A program made the translations under genes and the position numbers. The notes under the pieces are model-generated. The model was not told where the DNA came from. It saw nothing but the letters and a program-made list of their open reading frames with translations, and made no database searches. Below, one piece after another: positions 6,455-12,164 of a stretch of DNA of 12,164 nt. The DNA is taken from positions 1 through 12,164 of the forward strand of contig JAKEHZ010000023.1 of NCBI GenBank assembly GCA_022614735.1, written 5' to 3'. This DNA is from Acidobacteriota bacterium. Lineage in GTDB: Bacteria > Acidobacteriota > Blastocatellia > RBC074. Each line of letters starts with the position of its first letter. The first letter of the stretch is position 1.

Positions 6455-6677
6455 ATAGCTCTCTTCCGCGAAAATCAGTATTTTGCAATCGTCTGATAGC
6501 TGTGTAGTCAGACTCGGAGAGAGCATTGGGGACGGACCGGTAGTGGGGATTCCGGGTCCGTCACAAAAGCGAGGGAACCAAAAAGTTCTGCTCGCTTCTG
6601 GTTGAGAGTGAAATGTCGTGGGGTACAGATCACTCTTAGAACGTCAGGGCAGGTTTTACGGCCTGCCCTGAACTTTT
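6455..6677 (+). ncRNA. Candidate structured non-coding RNA ending in a terminator hairpin
   Basis: No believable protein is encoded here, but non-overlapping stems cover almost all of it. P1: 6458-6468 with 6515-6524 (10 bp, one bulge), enclosing P2 (AAAAT/ATTTT, 6471-6475 with 6480-6484) and P3 (GTCTGA/TCAGAC, 6491-6496 with 6508-6513), a three-way-junction shape. P4: 6531-6538 with 6555-6562 (8 bp). P5: AGCGAG/CTCGCT (6568-6573, 6591-6596) extended by GAAC/GTTC (6575-6578, 6585-6588). P6: AGAGTGA/TCACTCT (6605-6611, 6630-6636). P7: a 10-bp GC-rich stem at 6644-6671 followed by TTTT. The T tract gives the + orientation. Upstream, 6338-6364 can form another 9-bp stem with two wobble pairs (GGTTGGATT with AATCCGGCC). 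I could not match it to tmRNA, SRP, RNase P, 6S or common riboswitches. No strong promoter is visible. Confidence 0.35.
6644..6677 (+). terminator. Probable intrinsic terminator of the candidate RNA
   Basis: Perfect 10-bp stem TCAGGGCAGG (6644-6653) with CCTGCCCTGA (6662-6671), an 8-nt loop, then AC and TTTT at 6674-6677. Read on the + strand this is a typical factor-independent terminator, though the T tract is short. No + strand protein gene ends nearby, which is the main reason to suspect a non-coding transcript upstream. Confidence 0.6.
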
Positions 6678-6700
6678 CTATTGTAACTGCCGCGGCCAGA

Positions 6701-6824
6701 GAACGACTTAAAATCAAAAGGCAAAAGTTAAATAGCAAAAGTCAAAAGTTAATTGAAGAAAATAGAAGATGGAAAGTGCCGACCTTTTGCATTCTGCCTT
6801 TTGCCTTTTGATTTTAAGTCGTTC
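6701..6824. repeat. Family D inverted repeat with AAAAGGC-type arms
   Basis: Perfect 27-bp arms at 6701-6727 and 6798-6824. Inward of these the arms continue to pair imperfectly (for example the GCAAAAGTC region of the left arm). The arms contain iterated CAAAAG/AAAAGGC units with roughly 7-nt spacing. It begins 20 nt beyond the MATE gene stop at 6844, so on the - strand it could fold at the 3' end of that transcript; there is no strong U tract after it. Confidence 0.9.
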
Positions 6825-6843
6825 CAGATGCCCAACAGCCACT

Positions 6844-8277
6844 TTAGATTTTGACTTCTTTCCACTTTCCCCGGCGAAATATCACCATCGCCACCACGGC
6901 CAGAACTGATTCAGCAATTGTGACTGCCAGGAATACACCTCTTGCTCCCAGTCCAGCCCACATCGCCAGGCTGTAGGCCAGCGGGATCTGTAGCAGCCAG
7001 AAGCAGAAGAGGTTGATGATCGTTGGTGTGAACGTATCGCCAGCGCCATTAAACGATTGGATAACTACCATCCCGTAGGCATAGAAGACATACCCATAAC
7101 TGATGTAACGCAGAGCATCAACACCAAAAGGGATCACTGTTTGATCGTCGGTGAAGATGCGAATCAGAGGTTCAGCAAAAACTATAAAGACTAATGCGAC
7201 GCCCGCTAGAAAGATCGCATTGCTATGGGCGGTAATCCAGACGGACCTCTCCGCACGCTCCGGCTTTTGTGCGCCGAGATTTTGCCCGACCAGGGTTGCT
7301 GCGGCATTGCTCATTCCCCAGGACGGCAAAATTGTGACGATGATGATGCGAAGAGCCACCGTGTATCCGGCCTGCGCTGCGCTCCCGAACTTTCCGACAA
7401 TACTCATGAGCATAATCCAGGCTGATGTCGCTACCAGAAATTGGAACATTCCGCCGAGAGAGATTCTCAGCATATGCTTCAACAATCCGAAGTCCGGCTT
7501 CATCTGACTCCAGCGCACTGGCACGCGGCTGTGTCCCCCGAAGAGTCGCGTGAATTGATAGATCACAGCGCAGCTACGCCCAATCGTCGTGGCAATAGCC
7601 GATCCAGTCACACCGAGTTCCGGAAACGGCCCCAGGCCGAAGATCAAGCAAGGATCCAATACAAGATTGATGATATTACCGATCCACAAAGCGCGCATGG
7701 CTATCGCCGCATCACCAGCCCCGCGAAAGATTGCATTGATCAGGAACAGCAACATGATCACAACGTTCGCTCCAAAGATGACGCCGATATATCCAGCGCC
7801 AACTGCCATCACACCTTCTTCGGCATTCATCATCCGAAACAGCTGCTTGTGGAAGAGCACACCGGTCAATGCAATGGGAATCGAAACGAAAATCCCCAGC
7901 AGGATTGATTGCACAGCGGCTCGCGCCGCGCCTTCATGATCTTTTTCACCGATACGACGCGCGACGATTGCAGTTGTCGCCATGCTCAAACCCAGCGCAA
8001 CGGTAAAGACAATCGTCAACAGCGACTCAGTAATGCCGACAGCAGCCGTCTGTTCTCTCCCGAGATGCGAAACCCAATAAACATTGACGATGCCGAAAAG
8101 CGATTCCATCGACATCTCCAGTACCATCGGAACTGAAAGTAGAAAGATCGCGCGGCCAATGCTGCCTTCAGTGAAGTTTTGTTCAGTCCCAAAAACCGCC
8201 TCACGCAGCGTCGACCAAAATCCCGTCCGTTTGCTCGTCGTTTCCTGTTCTATCATTTCAAGTTGCTCGTTCATCAT
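6844..8277 (-). CDS. MATE-family multidrug/metabolite efflux transporter
   Basis: 477 residues, normal for MATE (NorM/DinF-type) transporters, with about 12 hydrophobic helices in two homologous halves. The first half contains LLSVPMVLEMSMESLFGIVNVYWVSHLG (46-73), the NAIFRGAGD motif (181-189) and GVTGSAIATTIGR (222-234); the second half repeats the pattern with QSFNGAGDTFTPT (407-419). MATE proteins expel cationic drugs, toxins or metabolites across the inner membrane in exchange for Na+ or H+; substrate and ion are not readable here. Residues 1-38 are a polar cytoplasmic leader. Two adjacent ATGs (8277 and 8274) are possible starts and neither has a Shine-Dalgarno sequence. A family A hairpin ends 25 nt upstream, separating this gene from the DinB-fold gene transcribed toward it. 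Confidence 0.95.
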   Translation of the reverse strand: MMNEQLEMIEQETTSKRTGFWSTLREAVFGTEQNFTEGSIGRAIFLLSVPMVLEMSMESLFGIVNVYWVSHLGREQTAAVGITESLLTIVFTVALGLSMATTAIVARRIGEKDHEGAARAAVQSILLGIFVSIPIALTGVLFHKQLFRMMNAEEGVMAVGAGYIGVIFGANVVIMLLFLINAIFRGAGDAAIAMRALWIGNIINLVLDPCLIFGLGPFPELGVTGSAIATTIGRSCAVIYQFTRLFGGHSRVPVRWSQMKPDFGLLKHMLRISLGGMFQFLVATSAWIMLMSIVGKFGSAAQAGYTVALRIIIVTILPSWGMSNAAATLVGQNLGAQKPERAERSVWITAHSNAIFLAGVALVFIVFAEPLIRIFTDDQTVIPFGVDALRYISYGYVFYAYGMVVIQSFNGAGDTFTPTIINLFCFWLLQIPLAYSLAMWAGLGARGVFLAVTIAESVLAVVAMVIFRRGKWKEVKI

Positions 8278-8302
8278 TTTGATAAATCGTATTAATGAAG
8301 TC

Positions 8303-8400
8303 AGAGGAGAATACGAAACAAACGAAAATAACGAAACAAACGAAAGAATCAGAAATTTTTCGTTTGTTTCGTTATTTTCGTTTGTTTCGTATTCTCCTCT
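8303..8400. repeat. Family A hairpin, perfect 43-bp arms
   Basis: Arms 8303-8345 and 8358-8400 are perfectly complementary (43 bp) around a 12-nt loop (8346-8357). Pairing continues with small mismatches into ATGAAGT outside the perfect arms. Each arm has four 9-nt units beginning ACGAAA and an outer GAGGAGAAT. It nearly fills the gap between the DinB-fold gene stop (8416) and the MATE start (8277), both read leftward, so it would lie in any read-through transcript. Confidence 0.95.
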
Positions 8401-8415
8401 TCACTTCATCCTACG

Positions 8416-8988
8416 TCACTTCGGAAAGCCTGGCGCCTCGATCACTCGCTGCGCCTGTTGGAAGTGGCGTCGTTCGTGCAGCACAATGATGCGGTAAGCG
8501 TCAAACAGGCTATAAATCATTACTTTTGTCACAGGTGAATAGATGATTATCTTGTCCAAATCCACTCCAGTCGTGGCCTTTATCTTAGCGATAACCTCAT
8601 TTTGATGCGCAACAAAGTTACTGATGATCTGCGGATCGATCTTACTCGATGAGGGTTGAAATATTTTTGGGTTTTTTACCTTCCTCCTGGAGCTCGGGTT
8701 AACAACACCGATCACCATCTTTCCGAAGGGGCCCGGCAACCATGGCATTCTTTGCCACAGTGTCGCCTTCTTCTCTCCTCTGATTACCTGATCGATTTGA
8801 GGGAAGTATTCACAATTGGCCGTCATCAGATGGTCGAAACATTGGCCGACGCTCCACGCGTCGGCATTCGGCTTCCAGTTGATCTGCGCGGCGTTTAAAT
8901 GACCGAAAGTCGATTGCGCGTCCCTTGCAATAGTTTCGGCCTCTGAGAGGATTTCCGGCAACGGAAGTTTTGTGGGGTCATTTGTCAT
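8416..8988 (-). CDS. DinB-fold (YfiT/DUF1569-like) putative metal-dependent protein
   Basis: 190 residues with the four-helix DinB/YfiT pattern. WKPNADAWSVGQCFDHLMTAN (38-58) supplies the first His (His53), and the C-terminal helix VLHERRHFQQAQRVIE (169-184) supplies His171 and His175, making the three-His metal site typical of this superfamily. Relatives are thiol transferases (for example with bacillithiol or mycothiol) or uncharacterised proteins; the reaction here is unknown. The frame stays open to 9351, but that extension overlaps the kinase gene and is not DinB-like. ATG 8988 has GGAG at 6-nt spacing and is the start. It begins 32 nt after the kinase stop, so the pair is probably an operon. 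Confidence 0.87.
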   Translation of the reverse strand: MTNDPTKLPLPEILSEAETIARDAQSTFGHLNAAQINWKPNADAWSVGQCFDHLMTANCEYFPQIDQVIRGEKKATLWQRMPWLPGPFGKMVIGVVNPSSRRKVKNPKIFQPSSSKIDPQIISNFVAHQNEVIAKIKATTGVDLDKIIIYSPVTKVMIYSLFDAYRIIVLHERRHFQQAQRVIEAPGFPK

Positions 8989-9020
8989 AGGTTGCTCCAG
9001 CGCTCCCGGTAGAACGCCTC

Positions 9021-11891
9021 CTATTTGAAATTCTGAAGAAGAACTGCATCGCTTTTTATCCAGCCTTGAGCAAAAGCTACGCGCTGTCCATCGCGTGACC
9101 AGACAAAATCGAAGATGCGCCCTGTTTTGAAATCTGTCATCGGGAAAGGCGCGCCCCCATCGAGAGGTTGCCTCCAGATATTCGAGACACCGCCACGCGT
9201 AACGATGTAAGCCAGCCCGCTTCCATCGGGCACCCAGCGCACGACGCGTTGAAAGTTGCCCGGTGCATCGAAGAGCAGTAACGGTTTTCCTCCTTCTAAG
9301 GTGAATACGGCAATCTTCCATGGCGCATTCCCTTGATCCAGGTAGTTGCAAGCGATATTGGCCCCATATGGTGAAACCACGGGACGCCAGGCCTCCTTTT
9401 CTATTAGCGTCACTGGCTCGCCGCCTTCAAAGGAGCTCTTCGCTACCACTCTTCTCCCTTCATGCAACACCGAATATACGATCGCCCTGCTGTCGGCGGT
9501 AAATGACGGGAAAAAAATCTGATTCTCATCCGACAGGCGTTTCAAACTTCTGCGGTTAATCTCGCCACGCCATAGATACGAGCCTGTCGATTTTTCTACA
9601 ACGTAGACGATATAATTTCCATCGGGTGAGACGGCAGGTTGGGATTCCCTGACTTCGCCGCCTTCAGGCGCAACCGGAAGTGGTTGTAGCTTGTTCGTGT
9701 TCAAATCGGCAATCCATATCGTTTCTCGGCCACCACTTTGTGAAACATAAATGATTCGCTCGTCAGGTGTCCATGCGATTCCGTTGGCTCCATCGAATCT
9801 ATCCGTTGTGATCCGGCGCGACTGACTGACATCTACGCCCGGTGCGACCCAAATGTTCGACAAAGATTCACTCTGGATACTCACCAGTCGACTGGAATCA
9901 TAGGTTAAGCTTGCACCTCGATAATCACTCAGATCCCTGGTGATGCGTATGACTTCGCCTGACGGATAAGCCACACGCCAGAGTTGCGATGAGCGCGATG
10001 CCGGCTCGGTTGCGGAAACCACCAGTCCCCTGCCATCCCCAAGCCATGCGATCCGGTCGATCTCTGACCACCGTCCTGATGCGATTGTGCTCTCTCCTCC
10101 ACCATCGACTTCAAGGGCCACAATCTTAAGATACAAACCACTCTCCACATCTCTCACAACACACGCGATGACACGCCCATCCGGAGACCAGGCCAATCCT
10201 CCCGGGTAGAAAAATGACGGGCCATTTTTTTTGGCTAAAATTATTCCAGTCCCCTCCGGAGGGCCCACATTCACCGAGGTTTCAGAGTGATCTTCGCTGG
10301 TGCTGAGATAGGCGATCTGTTTCCCATCGGGCGAATAACAGATTGTGCCAACCTCAACTCCCTTGTTCAGCTTTTCTTCCGCACCACCACTCACAGATTT
10401 CCGGAAGAGGAGGCCGAAGCGCTCATCCGGCTCCGTTTTGATGTAACTGATCCAGCGACCATCTGGCGAGAAGACCAGTCCTCGATACTCTTTTGCAGAA
10501 TCTGAGTCGAGCCTCATCTCTTTCGCGCTCTCCAGCTCTTTGATCATGAGATCATGCTGTCCACCATCATCTACTGCATAGATCAATCTTTCCCCGTAAG
10601 GTGAGATCACTGCATCCGTGACCTTGCCGCTGGCTGAGATCCGGGTGATCTGTAGCGCTTGAGGCGTCGCCCTGTCAATCGTCCCACTCAAGTACCTGCC
10701 TGCGATGAATATCGACAAGAACACACCGATTATTGTCAGCGAGATAACGAGCAGCCTTCTCCAATTGCTCTTGATTTCAGCGATCAGGTCTTCAAGGAAA
10801 GTGCTATCGCGGATGATCTGAATACGCTCCGTCAGGCCGGTCATTCTCTTCGTGTTACTTTCAAGCAGGCTTTTAAACGCCTGCTTCAGGTCCTCGATTA
10901 ATGATACAGGAGAAAATCTCTCACCCTTCGCGCCGGCCGCCTTGCTTTGCCCCCTCAGATCGGTGGCCGTTTTGCTGGTGCGGCTGCCGGCGCCTGCATC
11001 TTTGGGCGTTTCGGCTGCGATCGCGCCTGCCCACTTCACCCAGCGCGGTTGACGTGAAAGGAGTCCTTGCAGATCGCGGGACATTTCACCGACAGTTTGA
11101 TAGCGGTCTTTCGTATCCTTGGCGAGAGCTTTCGCGACAATCCGGTTCAACTCAGGCGGCACGTCTTCTCTGAAGTCGGTAAGGGGGAGCGGATGCGCAA
11201 GTGTGATCGCCGCGATCACTTCATCAACTGTCGATCCGAGAGAGGGAGGATGACCCGCTATCAACTCATAACAGAATGCGCCGAGGCTATAGACATCAGA
11301 CCTTTGATCTGGCTTCTGACCGGCGACCTGCTCAGGGCTGAGATACTGCACAGTGCTTAACCTGGCTTTAGACCACTCATCAGTTTCACCAGAGAGTGAT
11401 GGGGGGAATGCCAGAGCCTGCCCGAAATCGAGAACCTTTACGCGTCGTGACTCAATCAGCATCAGGTTCGAGGGCTTGATAGCCAGATGTAACCATCCAC
11501 CGGCATGAGCGGCCTCGAGAGCTTCGGCTATTTGAATGACCAGCCTGATGATTTCATCGATCGTCAATTGATGCCCGGAGCCGAGCAGATCCATTGACTG
11601 CCCTCTCACATATTCCATTGCAATATACGGTCGATTATTTTCAGTGATCCCTCCTTCGTATATTTCGCAGATGTTACGATGACGGACCCTTGTGAGCGCG
11701 GCGAAGATTTTGATGAAGCGTTCTCGAACGCCCGGCGTCTCGAGCGCTGTGACAGGGAATAATTTTAACGCTAGATCGCGACCTGTCGAAGTATCTTTTG
11801 CCAGGTAAACCTCACCCAACCCGTTTGCGCTGATGCGTGAGGATATTTGATAGTGGGCGATTATCGTTCCGGAGGACAACCATTCTTGCAT
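9021..11891 (-). CDS. Membrane Ser/Thr-kinase-fold protein with PD40 propeller; probable pseudokinase
   Basis: 956 residues. The kinase fold spans about 8-280 (cytoplasmic), followed by a linker with Ala/Lys/Ser-rich sequence, one membrane helix at about 379-401 (RLLVISLTIIGVFLSIFIAG), and a periplasmic TolB-like beta-propeller with about eleven SPDG-type repeats (FSPDGRWISYI, YSPDGKQIAYL, WSPDGRVIACV, VSPDGNYIVYV and others). This PknB-like kinase/propeller layout is common in Acidobacteriota. Retained are the VAIK-type Lys43, KPSN (139-142), DFG (155-157) and SPEQ. Lost are the first two glycines of the nucleotide loop (SANGLGEVY), the alpha-C Glu (Ile62) and the HRD motif, which reads HLA (135-137), so catalysis is doubtful. 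ATG 11891 is preferred; the open frame to 11951 translates a family A repeat. No Shine-Dalgarno is visible. Confidence 0.95.
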   Translation of the reverse strand: MQEWLSSGTIIAHYQISSRISANGLGEVYLAKDTSTGRDLALKLFPVTALETPGVRERFIKIFAALTRVRHRNICEIYEGGITENNRPYIAMEYVRGQSMDLLGSGHQLTIDEIIRLVIQIAEALEAAHAGGWLHLAIKPSNLMLIESRRVKVLDFGQALAFPPSLSGETDEWSKARLSTVQYLSPEQVAGQKPDQRSDVYSLGAFCYELIAGHPPSLGSTVDEVIAAITLAHPLPLTDFREDVPPELNRIVAKALAKDTKDRYQTVGEMSRDLQGLLSRQPRWVKWAGAIAAETPKDAGAGSRTSKTATDLRGQSKAAGAKGERFSPVSLIEDLKQAFKSLLESNTKRMTGLTERIQIIRDSTFLEDLIAEIKSNWRRLLVISLTIIGVFLSIFIAGRYLSGTIDRATPQALQITRISASGKVTDAVISPYGERLIYAVDDGGQHDLMIKELESAKEMRLDSDSAKEYRGLVFSPDGRWISYIKTEPDERFGLLFRKSVSGGAEEKLNKGVEVGTICYSPDGKQIAYLSTSEDHSETSVNVGPPEGTGIILAKKNGPSFFYPGGLAWSPDGRVIACVVRDVESGLYLKIVALEVDGGGESTIASGRWSEIDRIAWLGDGRGLVVSATEPASRSSQLWRVAYPSGEVIRITRDLSDYRGASLTYDSSRLVSIQSESLSNIWVAPGVDVSQSRRITTDRFDGANGIAWTPDERIIYVSQSGGRETIWIADLNTNKLQPLPVAPEGGEVRESQPAVSPDGNYIVYVVEKSTGSYLWRGEINRRSLKRLSDENQIFFPSFTADSRAIVYSVLHEGRRVVAKSSFEGGEPVTLIEKEAWRPVVSPYGANIACNYLDQGNAPWKIAVFTLEGGKPLLLFDAPGNFQRVVRWVPDGSGLAYIVTRGGVSNIWRQPLDGGAPFPMTDFKTGRIFDFVWSRDGQRVAFAQGWIKSDAVLLQNFK

Positions 11892-11923
11892 TTCAATACT
11901 TTTGACGGGGGCAGAAGAGAGAG

Positions 11924-12004
11924 TACGAAACAAACGAAAATAACGAAACAAACGAAAAAATTTGAGCCTTTTTCGTTTGTTTCGTTATTTTCGTTTGTTT
12001 CGTA
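11924..12004. repeat. Family A hairpin upstream of the kinase gene
   Basis: Arms 11924-11959 and 11969-12004 pair perfectly over 36 bp around a 9-nt loop. The arm core is identical to the copies at 1-43 and 8303-8400, while the loop is unrelated to that of the 8303 copy. It ends 32 nt upstream of the kinase start codon. The 12005-12085 stretch beyond it has no gene; it may hold the kinase promoter, but I see no convincing element. Confidence 0.95.
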
Positions 12005-12085
12005 TTCTCCAAGGATTTTTATAGTTTCGCGCTGATGTCGGGACACTTTTACAAAGCAAGGCTCTTTACGGGAATGAAATTGGAA

Positions 12086-12164
12086 TACAAAAAAGGCAAA
12101 GAGAGCAAAAAAGACAAAAATTCTTGGCCCTTTTGCCTTTTTTGCCCTTTTTGCCCTTTTTGTA
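12086..12164. repeat. Family E inverted repeat with AAAAAGGGC units (reaches window edge)
   Basis: The left arm from 12086 and the right arm ending at 12164 match over about 35 bp with five mismatches. On the bottom strand the right arm is four near-copies of a 9-nt unit, AAAAAGGGC or close variants. The left arm has the same rhythm with substitutions. TAC/GTA forms the outer end, and the element may continue past the window. Confidence 0.8.

Noticed and set aside
6529..6640. Known RNA (tmRNA, SRP, RNase P, hammerhead, common riboswitch)
   Set aside because: None of the conserved cores I remember for these classes is present, so I left the RNA unnamed.
6313..6738. Short ORFs on both strands in the sigma-MATE gap
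   Set aside because: They have no start signals or recognisable domains, overlap one another on opposite strands, and lie across the stems of the candidate RNA and the family D repeat.
8303..8400. CRISPR-like array because of regularly repeated short units
   Set aside because: Units are 9 nt and directly abutting, there are no unique spacers, the two halves are inverted, and there are no cas genes.
8989..9351. Upstream extension of the DinB-fold gene
   Set aside because: It overlaps the kinase gene on the same strand in another frame, is Arg/Cys-rich and unlike any domain, and a good Shine-Dalgarno precedes ATG 8988.
11892..11951. 20-residue upstream extension of the kinase gene
   Set aside because: Its first codons fall in the family A repeat arm, and the Arg/Phe-rich translation is a repeat artefact.

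Overview
The window looks like a chromosomal stretch from an environmental bacterium, most plausibly an Acidobacteriota member (Blastocatellia-like). This is an inference from style. It rests on a large Ser/Thr-kinase-fold protein fused through one membrane helix to a TolB/PD40 beta-propeller, mid-range base composition, many weak or absent Shine-Dalgarno sites, and very repeat-rich intergenic DNA. There are no tRNA or rRNA genes, CRISPR arrays, transposases or phage genes.

Layout. The left part reads on the + strand: a LOG-family nucleotide phosphoribohydrolase (444-1205), a secreted di-haem cytochrome c peroxidase-like protein with an extra helical tail (1268-2656) and a small secreted protein (2703-3083). 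From 3119 onward every convincing gene is on the - strand. In order of transcription from the right these are: a membrane kinase/propeller protein whose kinase domain has lost key catalytic residues (11891-9021) followed closely by a DinB-fold protein (8988-8416); a MATE transporter (8277-6844); an ECF sigma factor (6064-5456) followed after 17 nt by an unrecognised 142-residue protein (5438-5010); a DUF2071 protein and a DCC-type thiol-disulfide protein overlapping by ATGA (4948-4217, 4220-3822); and a GNAT acetyltransferase (3709-3119).

Non-coding content is the most distinctive part. Seven inverted repeats, plus one half copy at the left edge, fill intergenic gaps. They belong to five sequence-unrelated families (A: 1-43, 293-399, 8303-8400, 11924-12004; B: 3731-3820; C: 6200-6288; D: 6701-6824; E: 12086-12164) but share one design: each arm is itself built from short units iterated with a period of about 7 or 9-10 nt, around a short loop. 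Several sit 20-45 nt upstream of start codons that lack a clear Shine-Dalgarno site, and two fill almost the whole gap between co-directional genes.

The 780-bp gap between the sigma-factor gene and the MATE gene also holds a 16-bp perfect palindrome and a continuous series of non-overlapping stems (6458-6671) ending in a terminator-like hairpin with a T tract. I propose this as a candidate structured non-coding RNA on the + strand. I could not match it to a known RNA class by eye.
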